From Tetracentron sinense (Eukaryota; Streptophyta; Magnoliopsida; Trochodendrales; Trochodendraceae): a stretch of DNA of 64,000 nucleotides. The DNA lies in the NCBI GenBank assembly GCA_015143295.1, contig CM026570.1, forward strand, positions 2,876,047 to 2,940,046, read 5' to 3'. The notes below the pieces were generated by a model. That model was not told where the DNA came from, searched no databases, and saw only the letters and a program-made list of their open reading frames with translations. Below are positions 36,106 to 48,920 of the stretch, one piece after another (position 1 is the first letter of the stretch; each line of letters starts with the position of its first letter). Both the position numbers and the translations under genes were made by a program.

Positions 36106-38100
36106 ACCACCGCCACCACATCAAAAAAACAAAAAAAAACCAAGAGTTTCTCGGGTTACCAATAAGAATAATATACTAAAAAATAATTCAGCTGGTTCTT
36201 TGGAAACTGATAAATTTGTCGAGCCTGATTTCTTTGACTAATTGTTAATTGGCACTTTAAAGTATTTTTTCCCCTGTTTTTTTTTTTTTTCTCATTTTGT
36301 ATATTAATTTATAGGAGTGCTAGCCTAAACTGCCCGACGCAAAGTTCCAAACTCTCAATGCGGGTGCAACACTTGTTATTGCTACCCGGGTAAAAAAAAC
36401 AACTTTTTCAAGCAAATAAGTAATGGTTTCAACTGATTCTTATGATAACTGGGAAAGTAGCTACACATGCTAGACCCCGAGTAAGGACTAATATTTCTCA
36501 TTAAAATCAAAATATTTCTTTTACGACATGTCATGGCTGAGAAATTAAGAAGAGAGTCTGTCTTGGATTAAAGATGACTTATCTTCAGGAATGTGATTCT
36601 TTGTAGCTTAAAACAGAGACCATTGCTTCAAATTCAAGTGTTTTTCCTCAATTTGAAACATTATATTGGCCCCGCCAGAAAAGAAAGAGCACAAGATAAG
36701 AGTACTTTAGGGGGGTCACATATCTTAATACTGCTTTAGCTACAAAAGCGTGTTTAACGCGTTGATTTTCTAGCTAAACAAGTATATGATTGCACCGCAT
36801 CCGATGGGCTTACGAAAAGTTATAGATTTTCATATATTTGAAAGGGGAAGAGGACCGAAACATGCTAATGAAAACGCGTTGGAATGACTTTTTTGTTGGT
36901 ATCCTAAAAACACATTGGAATGGTTTTTTGGTTGGTATCCTAAAAACACATTTTTCATTATTTTTCCTGGAGATCATCCCTTAACATATCATTCAATGTT
37001 AATTATTTTACGGATATTTAAAGGACAATTTATTTTTTTTTTTAAAATTTCCGTCCTCTTGAGTCTTGCCGGCCGAAATGAGAAATTGTCATTCTATTGA
37101 AGGTACAAAAGGCTTGTCACAAAAGTTGAAACCCTGAGGCATCAATGAATCCATGGCCTGCTTGAAATCTCTGCTAAACATCTTGACATACTCGACATTC
37201 AAGAGGCTATTTGGGGCATTAAAATGTTCTTCAATGCTACAATACATGTTCTCATTTTTCATACTCATGAAATGACAAAGTCACTTCCTTGAAAAAGTAA
37301 AAAGTTTGCCTTGAAAAAAGAAAGAAAACCTTAATTCTCCAAGTAATATGAGAAGGGTTACCAAAAAAAAAACAGTAATATGAGAAGAAATATTGACCAT
37401 GATCTCAGCCACATGATCAGTATATCAACTTTACCATCTTAAAAATCGGTGATCGGTATTGTCAAGTCAAATGGGTATTTTTGGTTCATTAGATCTACTT
37501 GGTGGGACCCATGATTGTAGGATCTTGTTATAACAGTGTGTGTGTCTATACATAAGAGATGGTTCGATTGGATATCCCTAACCATCTGATCCCATTACAA
37601 GCATACAGTAAGTAGTGGACCAGTGGTCCACAACATGGATGGTGATCAAACTGACAAAGATTATTGAGTTGATGCAGTAATTTTAGTCATGAGGAATGCT
37701 AACTCTGTCCCATAATTCAATAAAAAGTGTCTTGTTATTATCAACTAATTTTTAGTTTTTGCAATTGGATAAAACAACAAATTTTATTATTTTTTTCATT
37801 TTCTTTCTGCTAGCATTATTGGTCTGAGTCAATGCAAATGTGTATACAGATACAAAGATCAAAGGAAAGATAGGAATTGGGAGTATTGTAGGGGAGAAGG
37901 GCCATCATAGTCATGGATTATGGACGGTGGCACTGTCTCTTTGTTCCTTAATTCCTTTCGGTTCCACTTTTGTCCCAAGTCAGAAATGACGACTGAGACC
38001 AATTAACCATAGTCCATACATGATACATGTGTTTTGGACGAGAGAGTTTGCCTTCTCTCTCACAGAGCTAACGCACCCATAGCCAGCTGGGACAAGCACA
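36106..38100. other. Intergenic DNA, no gene recognised
   Basis: No coding exon or element end is convincing. 'ggttggtatcctaaaaacacat' in variant form is repeated near 36893 and 36930. A GT microsatellite lies near 37535. Confidence 0.45.
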
Positions 38101-38162
38101 ATATACACTACAACAAATCTTTCGCTTAGTGATGGAAATATTTCCGTCTCTAATATCATTAT

Positions 38163-39062
38163 TGTGAGGGGAAAAATTACCGGAAGGACACGCGTCAGCT
38201 GCAGCTTCTCCCACGCTCTGGTTTACTGGTAGAAAGTTGGAGCGGAGGGTGTGGCACCCTAACCTGTACTCCGATGGTAAAGTAAGTAGATGAAGAAGAC
38301 GATGAACAGTAAACACTAGAACAGTCACTGAAAGTTACGCAAGGCACTGGAAGCACTGAACACGTATATCATCAGGTCTAGATCAATGAACAAGTGTCCT
38401 GTGCACTAAAAATCACGGGGTTTTTATAGGGTAAGGTTGGTATGGCCATCGATGACCATGGATGGCCATAGGTGTCCATACCACGTGTATTTGCACTCAT
38501 TGCCAAATATCTTAGACATATCTGCTGCCGGTTGCATCACACGTGAGAGCCTCCTATGAGTCAAATCGGACGGGATCGGACGGTACGCAGAAGTGACCAG
38601 CATTAAATGCCAAGACAGTGCTTTCGGCACGAAACGGCGCGTTCGGCACACTTGTCGGAATTATGGATCGCCTCCTGATCACTTCCTCCTACGAGTCGGT
38701 CTCGTTGTTGACTTGAGCTCGGTTACGGCGTAGATGTCTTAAAACACAGCACGACATCGTTGTCGGTGAGACAACAGACTCGTTGTTCGCGTAACGACAA
38801 AGACGTTGTCAAAAGTACAACGGTCACGTTGTGCTTCAGACAACGAGCACGTTGTCCAAGCCACAACGGAAACGTTGTTCCGCAAGAGAACAAAGACGTC
38901 GTAATGCGCACAACGGGATCGTTGTGCATCAGACAACGTGTGACCCCTCTATTTTAAGCACGTGACCCCAACTCGTGTCCACGTGTCACTTTCGTGAACA
39001 AAACAACAAAAACGAGCTCGTTCTCCAACGCTAAGTTGATTTTACGAATTTTATCCGTTACA
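38163..39062 (-). repeat. 3' LTR of the Tat-lineage element
   Basis: 900 bp, same ends as the other LTR, same length without indels, about 99% identical by eye. It directly follows the polypurine tract when read on the minus strand. Confidence 0.92.
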
Positions 39063-39075
39063 ATTTGCCCCTTTA
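39063..39075 (-). other. Polypurine tract of the Tat-lineage element
   Basis: Minus strand 'aaaggggcaaat' lies immediately before the TGTAACGG start of the 3' LTR, the usual place for the plus-strand primer. Confidence 0.7.
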
Positions 39076-39677
39076 TGATGCTTGGAACGTAGTTCGAAGC
39101 GTCATAAACGGACAAAAAGATCATATCTGGCACTGCTCCGGAAGACGAAACGTTGCGTGCTTTAAACGCTCGCTGAGAAGGTCGACCGTTCACGCCAGCT
39201 GGTTACGCGTGCGAACCGTCACGTCTCTTTAATGCGGACAGGCTGTCATTATCGCCGTTTTGAATTTCAAAACGCTTTAATAACTCTGACGGTTACTCTC
39301 TTTTGGCGAAAAGACGATCTTGCCACTGCTCTTCTTCCCGTTGACACAAGTGTACGGCTCTGATGAAGGGTAGTGGTGTATTTTCACAAATCTGAGATGC
39401 TTTTAAAATCCCATCGAATCCTCCTTCTCTTTCACCCTGTTCCTTCAAGCGCTGTTAATCTGCCGAATTTTCTTCTCAACCGAAAGTTCATCTTCCTCAA
39501 GCTCTCAACAATCTCTCTCAGTCGTCTTCTGTTCGGTACGTTCTTCACCCCTTTCCCTTATTATTTCTTACTGTTTCTCCCTTTCTCTCTCCTCTGGTTC
39601 TTGGAGTGATTCTGCTCTGTGTACACTTTGTTGCTCTGTTCACTGTTCTTCTCCCTTTCGCTGTTTCTTCCAACACC

Positions 39678-42162
39678 ATGGCTGCCATCATTCCCATAGA
39701 ACCCGCTAGGTTAGAGGAAGTTAGAGGCCCTACCGATGATGAGACCAGTTGCACAGGTAGCGCACCTCATGGTGCCTACATCGAAAAATCCTCAGCTCTG
39801 CGCCAGCACCAGTTGGCACATCTGAACCATTACAAGGAACGTTTCGACTTCCCTTCCAACGTCAATCTCCACTTCAAGCGAGATGACGCTATCATAGATA
39901 GGCGTTCTGCCTGTACCGTTGTCTATCTCTCCCAGCTTGAGGCTGGCCTCCGCTTCCCTCTCCATCTCATCCCATCCTGGATGAAGTTCTATCTACCCTG
40001 CAACTCGCACCGGGACAAATGCACCCGAGCTTCCACAAATACATGTCCATGATGATCAAATTCATCAAGGACGGTTACCCAATAGAGGCTAGACATCTAT
40101 TCCACTTCTGCCATGCTGTCAGATGCCGAGGCAATGACGATGGTTTGCTCTCCTACTACTCGTGGAACAAGAAACCTCGATATCCAGAGCTCGTCTCAGG
40201 CATTCTCGATAGAGAAAGAAGGTGGAAAGTCATTCATTTCGTTGTCTCTGGCGGCTGGAAGGCAGAGAATTTCACGGTCCCTAACGTCTTCCGAGCGGAA
40301 GCAGGTATACCACTATAGTCGTCCGTTGTCCGTTGTGCACCATTGTCCTGACTCCGTTCTCGTTGTACGTTGTGTGCTCTCGTCCTGCTAACTTTCGTTG
40401 TACTCATTCTGTTTTCCTGTGTGCAGTTGACGCAAAGAAGATCCCGTACAAGAAGTTGGCCCCAGAAGAAGAAGGCCTCCTTACCGGTATCTGCCGTGCT
40501 CGAGGTGGGGAATACATCCGGTGGAAACCACTGGAGCCTGACACGCGGGTCTCCTCTAGCACTCCTGCAACTGCTCAACAACAACCACAACAACAGCACC
40601 AGCAACAGCAACCAGGTGCTTCCACTTCCGCACCTTCACCAGCAGCTATCCTAGCCGAAGAAGAAGAAGAAGACATGGCCGGCACAGATCCACCTCCACT
40701 GAGCATGAAGCCAAGGTCTGCCCGCCCTACAGTTCAGCTGCCACCACCGCCACCACCACTGAAGAAGAAGAAGAACCCTCCTTCCAAGGGTACAGCGACT
40801 GCTGACCCGAAGAGAAAGATGCCAACCCAGGCCGAGTACGAGGCCAGAAAGAAAACAAAGGCGGACAAACGCCTGGAGAAAGAGAACGCAGCCATTGCTG
40901 CTCCCCCCTCCACCTCTGCCGTTCCTCCAACAAGTCCAGGAGCAGAGGTGACAACGGCGGTGCCCGAAGCCAGCTCGGCGCCTGGCCCCTCTCGAGCTGC
41001 AACTGCCCCAGCCAGCACGAGTTCCGCTGTCGTTGCCCTGGCTGCAACGGAAGCTGGCACAACGAGTCTTCCAGCTCATATGCTACCGTCGTTCGTTCCG
41101 GACTGGTCGCCCGACTTCTCTCGGTTCGGGATACCGTCTGTGAACGACTCGGTGAAGAGTTCGGAGAAGACCGCCCGAGCTCTGACTTACGCGATGAGGT
41201 TGCCCCGGGACGTCGCTGAGGTCGGCAAACTCCATCTGTCCGATCTGTCCTACGCCGCCTGCCAGTCTGTGGCGACAGTAAGTTTCTCACTTCCTCTTCT
41301 CCTTACTCTACTGCTGAAATATTACTCCTCGTTGTGCTAACGCCCAGACTCTTCCTTGCAGATGAACGTGCTCGTGCAAGAACTCTGTGATCGTAGCCAA
41401 TATAGCTACAATCACCTGCGAGATAGGATCGACTACTGGAAAGGTAGGACTAAGACGTTGGAGCAGACTCTTGTCGAAGAGAGCTTCAAGGCAGACTTTG
41501 ATCTGTCTCAAGCCAAGGCTGACACTGTTCGTGCTGAGGTAAAGTTAAACACTGCCACCAAGGCACGAGAAAAGGCTGAGGCTGAGACACGATCAGCAAG
41601 GGAGGCCGAGAAGAAGGCCAAGCAGGAGGTAGAGAACGTTGTTCTACGCATCAGTGAACTGGAGCATGTCTCCCAAGCTTTGGGCAGACAGCTGGAGGAA
41701 TCTGAGGCAGCCAGGACAGCACTGGCGGAGGAGCTCGAGGAGGCCAAGAAAGCTCAAGAGGACACCGAGAGGTCCGTGACCCTGAGACTGCAACAGCACT
41801 ATCAGTCTCAGCTGGACACGCTCTTGGATGAAGATCGGGCAGAGACCGAGAAAGAGCTACTCGAATCGCTCCGCCAACAAGGCCGTCTGAAAGAAGACAA
41901 TGAAGATGACGCCACCACGTTCTCCGAGCTTCAGAGCAAGGACTTGATCGAGCTAGACAACGAGCCCGAGGTCCAAGGCGTTGAGCAACCTCACTCTCTT
42001 GAAGGTCCTGCACCCTTCCCTGCGGAGCCATACTCCGAGCCAGCTGCTCCTGAAGTTCCTACTGCTGCCGATGAAGCTACTCCAGTGGACACCCCAACTG
42101 CTGAAGCCTCTACTTCTGCCCCTGCTGCAACGACGACAAATGCTGAACTTGAGCTCGTCTGA
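39678..42162 (+). pseudogene. Antisense accessory ORF region of the Tat-lineage element (Transposase_28-like)
   Basis: This region lies between integrase and the 3' LTR and is coded on the strand opposite to gag-pol. Its N-terminal part resembles the 'putative gypsy type transposon' domain (Pfam PF04195; the GLRFPLHL…W motif is visible). A Pro/Gln/Ala-rich low-complexity linker follows, and then a long charged coiled coil (Glu/Ala/Lys-rich, about 41450-41900). Antisense accessory ORFs at this position are known from Tat-lineage elements such as Retand. The region is carried in several frames, so it is either spliced or broken in a few places. The function is unknown. Confidence 0.75.
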
Positions 42163-42489
42163 TCTGCTGTTCCTCTTCATGTTTCTGCTTTTCTTTTTTT
42201 TTGATGATGTAAACCATTTTCTTTCCCTTTTATGGGAGTTCGTTGCTGTAATTGCCCAAAGATGGGCCTTCTACATGAATGGATCACTTCTTTTTCTTAT
42301 GTTTGCACTTCTTTTCACCTCGTAGCGTAGCACAACGTATGCACACAGGAAAAGTAGAAATACAACATGAGTAGTTGAATAAATTTTCACAATTCACAGC
42401 ACTGATGTGAATATGGCACTTTACTATGTGAATGTATGTACGAGGGTGAAAATCATAATTGATGCACATACTTAAACAAATTATTTTGA

Positions 42490-42706
42490 TCAAAGCACTA
42501 CGAACAGAACACTGCGAGTAGAGCACTACGATCAAAGCACTACGAACAAGCACTACGAATAGAGCACTACGATCAAAGCACTACGAGCAAGCACCACGAG
42601 TAAACACTACGAGCAAAACACTACGAGCAAACACTACGAGCGAAGCACTACGAGCAAACACTACGAGCGAAGCACTACGAGCGAACACCACGAGCGAAGC
42701 ACTAAT
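42490..42706. repeat. Tandem array of 'cactacgagcaaa' words inside the retrotransposon
   Basis: About seventeen copies of a 11-15 bp unit with the core CACTACGA (variants CACCACGA, CACTGCGA) lie in the non-coding part between the antisense ORF region and integrase. Tat elements often carry tandem repeats in this region. Confidence 0.85.
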
Positions 42707-43079
42707 CCAGATACATCATTCGCGTAGTTCACTGTGAATGTAATCTGACAAATAAAATTCATATAATGAACACAATGTAACCCAGTTTCGAAGCACATGC
42801 TCAGAGGATGTCATTAGGATAAGCCACAGGATTTGTTCAGATGACATCCTTATATAAGCCACTCGTGTTCGTTATGAGTACGTTGTTCAGTCGAAATTTT
42901 ATTTGAATTACTTGCAAAACATTCACAATATTACACTGATGAACCAGACAATGCATAATGTAGACAATGAGCAGGCGCATAATATTGCAAATCACATGTT
43001 GAAATATGAGCACTATGATAATGTAAAATCACTGAAATCTTGTAAGCACAACGATGCATGTAGTAGCATATCACAGATT

Positions 43080-46000
43080 CTATTGAAAGAATTGCCTCAG
43101 ATTCATAATATTCCAGGATTTTGAGATGAGGTTACCTTGTAAGTCTTTCAAGTAACAGACTCCAGGACTTCCCAATCGTTCTACGATATAAGGCCCTTCC
43201 CAGTTTGGTCCCAACTTGCCACTGTTAAGCTCTCTCGTGTTCTGGAACACTCTTCGGAGAACGAGATCACCGACTTGCAGCACTCTCCGTTGTACTTTCT
43301 TGTTGTAGGCTTTCCTCAATCGTTGCTGATACCTCCTCATCTGAATGTTGGCATCTTCTCGCTTCTCTTCTAGCAGATCGAGATGAATGGCCATAAGCTC
43401 TGTGTTCTGATATTTCTCTCCATCCTTCTTCTTGTTGTGCCAAGAACGCACTGTAGGCAAACTGATCTCTGTAGGAATGACAGCTTCCATGCCATACACC
43501 AGAGAGAAAGGAGTTTCATTAGTAGGACTCCTCGGAGTTGTTCTGTACCCCCACAAAACGTTGTGCAGCTCGGTGGTCCACTTCCCCTTCGAATCTTCCA
43601 GTCTTCTCTTCAAGGCATTGAGAATATTCTTGTTGGCTGCCTCGGCCAATCCATTCCCCTGAGGATAATATGGGGAAGAGAAGACATGCTTGATCTTCAG
43701 CTCGCTACAAAATTCGGCAATCAAACGTTCTGAGAACTGCTTCCCGTTGTCAGTGATGATGGACTGCGGTATGCCAAATCTGCAGATGATATGCTCCCAC
43801 AAAAACTTCTTCACCACTTGTTCTCTGATACGTGCAAGGGGAACAGCTTCAATCCACCGAGAGAAATAGTCAGTTGCCACTAGAAGAAATATCAGATTCC
43901 CTGGAGCCCTAGGGAAAGGTCTAACAATGTCAAGTCCCCACCGCGCAAATGGCCAAGGCTGAGATACAGTGCTGAGCTCTTGAGCTGGAGCATGAATCAA
44001 ACGAGAAAACCGCTGGCACTGGCTGCACTTCTTCACATACTTCTGAGCGTCAACCTGCATGTAAGGCCAGAAGTAACCTTGCCCCAGAGCTCGATGGGCA
44101 ATGGTTCTCCCGCCTGAATGAATGCCACATATACCTTCATGCAGCTCAGCAAGTATTCTCTCCACGTCTGCATAATGAACACACTTCAGCAAATGCCCAC
44201 CAAAAGATTTCCTGAACAACTCTTCATGCACCAAGGTATAACGAGATGCCTTGAACACAATGCGCCTTGACTCCTTCACATTGATAGGAAGAACTCCGTC
44301 CTTCAGATAAGCCACCAGCCCTGTCATCCAGCTCGGAACTGGATTGAAAAAAAATACTTCTCGCTGTGCCTGAAGGGTTATTGAAGGATACTCTTGGAAC
44401 TCCATCAGAATAGCCTTAGGCTCGTCAGCCTGCACCATGGAAGCTAGATACGCCAAAGCATCAGCATGCCTGTTCTCATCTCTCCGGGTGTGCCTGATCT
44501 CCACAACGGTGAATGCTTCACACAACGAACGAACGAGAGTAGCATACTGCTTCATCCGGTCGTCCTTGCATTCATAAACACCATTCACCTGATTCACCAC
44601 GAGCTGTGAATCACAAAACACTCTCAACGTGGAGATCTGCAGCTCTCGTGCACTCTCCAACCCAAGGAGTAAGGCTTCGTACTCAGCTTCGTTGTTGGAG
44701 GCGGTGAACCCAAGACGCGACATCTTCTGCACTTTGATGTTCTCCGGACTTATAAGCACAACACCCAGTCCTGAACCACTGAAATTAGAAGATCCGTCCA
44801 CGTACAATAGCCAACCGCTCCACTCTGATGACTTGGCTCCATCCACAACAATATCTCCGTTGTCAACTTCAATAGGAAGCTCCCGAAGATCAACAACTAC
44901 CTCCTCTGCTTCCTCCTCCACTGGGAAATCAGAAAGAAAACCTGCCATTGCTTGCCCCTTTTCTGAACTCCTAGCCCGATACTGAATATCGAACTCACTC
45001 AGAGCCACGACCCACTTTGACATCCTCCCCGCCAGCTCGGGTCGTCCCAGCACGACTTTCAAAGAATACGTTGTGATGACAACGAAAAAAGAAGCATGAA
45101 AGTACGAACGAAGCTTCTCCGCAGAAAAGACAAGAGCCAGACACACCTTCTCGAGCTTACTATAATTGTACTCCGTCTTGAGAAAGGTTTTGCTGATGAA
45201 ATAGACAGGTTTCTCCACGCCATCACAACTCCTGACCAGGACGGAACCAAGGGCTTGCTCTGAAACAGACAGATAGAGATATAAGATTTCACCTGGCTCA
45301 GGCACCGAAAGGATAGGAGCTGAGCCTAAATACTCCTTCAAGGCAAGGAAAGCTCGGGAACACTCTGGAGTCCACGCAAAAATGGAGTCCTTTCTCAGCA
45401 GCTCGAACAGAGGTTTGCAACGATCAGATGACTTGGAGATAAACCGATTAAGTGCAGCAATCCGGCCTGTCAACTTCTGGATCTCCTTCTTCGAACTTAG
45501 GCTCTGGCATGTCCAGCAAAGCGCGGATTTGAGCTGGATTAGCCTCAATCCCCCGCTGACTCACAAGATAACCCAAAAATTTCCCTGAGGTAACTCCGAA
45601 TGTGCACTTCTCTGGGTTGATCTTCAGATTGAAAGATCGCAGCACAGAGAAAGGCTCAGCAAGGTCTGTCACCAGAGTACCTCGTACTCGACTCTTCACA
45701 ACGATATCGTCGATGTACACTTCAACCGTCTTGCCAAGGAGTGACCCGAACATGAGATTCATCAGACGTTGATAGGTGGCACCTGCATTCTTCAAGCCAA
45801 AAGGCATCACCCGATAACAGAACAAGCCTCGCTCTGTTATGAAGGTGGTCTTCTCTCGATCTGCTTCCGCTAGGAGGATCTGGTTATAGCCCGAATAACC
45901 ATCAATGAAGGATAACATCTCGTGGCCAGCAGTGGCGTTGATGAGCCTGTCTATCCTTGGCATGGGAAAAAAGTCTTTGGGGCAAGCCTTATTGACACCA

Positions 46001-46440
46001 GTGAAGTCAATGCAAACTCTCACCTTCCCGTTCTTCTTAGGCATAGCGACAACATTGGCTATCCAATCAAGGTACTGCACCTCCTGAATGAACCCGAACT
46101 GAATCAGCTTGTCAATCTCCTCATTCACTGCATCATGATAAGCTGGAGCAAGCCTCCGAGGTTTCTGCTTCACTGGAAGGATAGCAGGATCAACATTAAG
46201 GTGATGACAGATAACACTCGCATCGATGTCAGTCATGTCTTTGTGAGATCATGCAAAGACATCGAGATTCTGCCTAAGAAAACTCAGCAACTCGAGCTCT
46301 TCCTCCGCTGTCAAGCTTGTCCCGACCTGCAACACCTTTGACTCTTCTTCCGTTCCCAAATTGACAGCTTTCGTGGGCTCAACGGAAGGTCTGCACAACG
46401 ATGTTTCCGAGCTCTCTTCCACAACGGGAACGACCTGTAA
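43080..46440 (-). pseudogene. pol region of the Tat-lineage element (RT, RNase H, second RNase H, integrase)
   Basis: Domains on the minus strand: reverse transcriptase about 46240-45450 (palm sequence with YIDDIVV), RNase H about 45330-44950, archaeal-type second RNase H about 44840-44420 (YVDGSS start, EAEYEAL, CDSQLVV), and integrase about 44200-43100 (HHCC zinc-binding start, then the core with WGLDIV and ITDNG). The protein is close to full length for the lineage but broken in places. It lies head to tail with gag and ends near the 42490 tandem array. Confidence 0.9.
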
Positions 46441-48879
46441 CTGCTACGAAGGCACAACGGAAGCAGGAAAATCGCACTTCTGCGATGCCAACTGATCACC
46501 TCTGATCTCCTGAGGCCCGTCCTGCGTGGGATACTTCAACACCTGATAGTACGAAGACGGGACAGCCTTCATCTCATGGGTCCACCAACGACCCAAGATG
46601 GCATTGTACGGTGATGGCGCGTCCAGGACGGAGAACCTGGTCTGAAGGACAACGGGTCCAGCCACAACGGGTAAGACAACGTCGCCTACAGGCTTCATCG
46701 AGCTGCCATCAAATCCGAACAGGGGAGTCTGAGCAGGGATGAGGATGGAAGGATCCAGCTTCATCTGAGTGAAAGCATGGAGGTACAAGATGTCTGCCCC
46801 ACTCCCGGAATCTACGAGCACTCTTTTGATGTTGAAGTCTCCTATTCTCATGGTGAGAACAAGAGCATCATAGTGAGGTCGGATCACTCCTGCCAGATCA
46901 CGATCAGTGAATGTGAGTGCCTGCTCAACGCTTCTGCCAGGCACTTGCACCTGACACACTGCAGCCTCATGAGATAGCTTCCTGGCCTTCGCCCTGAAGT
47001 TCATCTCCACATCCGCTTCCGGTGCTTGCACGCGGCAAATGACATTGATCATGCCCAAGAAAGCCCCTCCACTGGTACTTGGGTTGCTGACAGGTTCTCC
47101 TCCACGAGATTGGGACACCGGCTCTCTGGCTTGCTCCACGCCACCGCTGCCAGAAGGAAGATACTCTCCCAAGTACCCCTCCTGAACCAGCCTCTCCAAG
47201 TACTCCCTCAGAATACGGCATCGGTTGGTGAGATGACCACGACACTTGTGGTAATGAAAATACTCATGCACCTGTGGTCCCGATGTAATATCCTGCACCG
47301 CCCTCGCCGGCCACTCGAAATATGGCTGATCCTCCATTGACCTCATGATGGTCGTCGGGCTGACCGTGAAATTGATGCGCGGTGTTTGATCTGCAAAAGA
47401 TCGCCTCTCATTAGGCTGCACACCTCTCTCGTGCTGTACTTGAGGCTGCACCTGGCGTGGCTGATACTGCTGCCTCGCCTGCTGGTCGTTAGGACGTCTC
47501 TCCGTCCTGCTCTGTTGCTGATTAAAATTTCTTTCAAACGGGCGCCGATCCGGCTGATCCCGTTGGGTCACATAGACAACTCTCTCATTCTGCTTCCTTG
47601 ATGGCGAGTCCTCAGATGATGAAGACTCGTACATCTGCTTCTTCTCCTTCCTCTTCGATGATTGGTGTGTCCTCTCCACGACATCCACCACTCTCGCTCT
47701 GGGCTTCGGCACTGATACAACGGATACGTCCTCCTCGTACCTTCCGTACTTGGTGGCACGTACCATCAACTCGTCCATCTTGGCAGGATAGTCAAGAGCC
47801 AAGGACTTATAGAGCTCGAAATGCTTGAGGATAACATTCTTGAAAGCAGCTATACAGCTCGCTTCGTCAACCATGTCGATGTTGTGGACTTCATCCGTGA
47901 AACGCAAAATGAAGTCCTTCAAGGATTCGACCGGCTTCATCCTCAAAGAGAAGAGAGTATCTGCACCTGCCTTCTTCTTCTTATTGATGATGAAACGATC
48001 AATAAAGGCCGACCTGAGCTCTGAGAAGTTGCTGATGGAACCAGGAGGCAAGTTCCGAAACCACTTCGATGCTGCCCCAGACAGGCTGTTGGGGAAAGCC
48101 TTGCAATACAGGTCATCATCCGGGTTACGAACAACCATCTCGTGTTTGAAATCAAACAAATGCTCCTCCGGGTCCGTCTTTCCGGTGTACATGGGGAAGA
48201 TCGGAGTTATGAACTTGGAAGAAGTATAGGACTGATTGATGGTGTCCGTGAAAGGAGAGTTCTCAACGTTGTCGTTTGCTGACTAAGCAAAGTGGTCAGG
48301 AATCCCTCCCTTCATGCTCTTAACACGAGCACCGATTAAAGCCTCCACCTCCTTAGCAGTCACCCAAGTCTTCTGGGCATCTGCACCTCCGTTACCCCCT
48401 CTCAAGTCTTCTCGCCCTGCCCCTTCTCAGAAATCCACACGATCTGAAGGGATACTCTGCTCTGCCCGAACCTGAGGTTGTCTTACATCCCCTTCAGTAG
48501 GATGAAGCACAAACCTGGTTTCACGATTCTCCGGGGCCGAAGGAGAAGAAGAGAAGTCAAACTGACGTCTCAAGGAAGGCCTCTGCAGTGGCACCTCATC
48601 CATCTCGAGCCTGCTATGCTCGAATGCCTCCAGCCTCGCCTGCATCACTTGCTGCTGCCTGGTGATTTGATCCAGAGCAGACTGCTGCATTTGCAACATC
48701 GCCAAAATGCGATCCAAAACGGAAAGCTCAACAGGAGGAGGCATGGTCCTCTCTGGTTGCCCAGACGAAGGACTGACCCCAGGGATGTGCACGACAGAAG
48801 GTATGAAAGAAGTGGCCTGAGGGGTTTGATCCTCATGCCCGAACACTACTGACTGATCAGCCATGATCACAAAGAGCAA
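46441..48879 (-). pseudogene. gag-protease region of the Tat-lineage element
   Basis: A retrotransposon gag domain is seen (about 48190-47750: FRNLPPGSI, FIDRFI), followed by an Arg/Gln-rich nucleic-acid-binding stretch, a Cys/His-like knuckle region and an aspartic protease with VDSGSGADIL (about 46860-46800). An N-terminal piece (48879-48430) starts with MADQ just after the primer site. The region is partly broken. Confidence 0.85.
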
Positions 48880-48900
48880 AGGGGGGTTCGTTTATTATTT

Positions 48901-48920
48901 CCCACAGACGGCGCCAATTT
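48901..48920 (-). other. Primer-binding-site-like stretch of the Tat-lineage element
   Basis: Minus strand directly after the 5' LTR: three A's, then TTGGCGCCGTCTGTGGG. It starts with the TGG expected to pair with a tRNA CCA end. I do not assign the tRNA. Confidence 0.7.

Noticed and set aside
38723-38957. Overlapping short open frames in the LTR
   Set aside because: They arise from the repeated ACAACG/CGTTGT words and recur at the same place in the other LTR; no protein is implied.
40651-41290. Minus-strand open frames of 108-187 codons opposite the accessory ORF region
   Set aside because: They are Ser/Arg/Gly- or Trp/Cys-rich shadows of the Pro/Gln/Ala-rich plus-strand coding text and show no domain.
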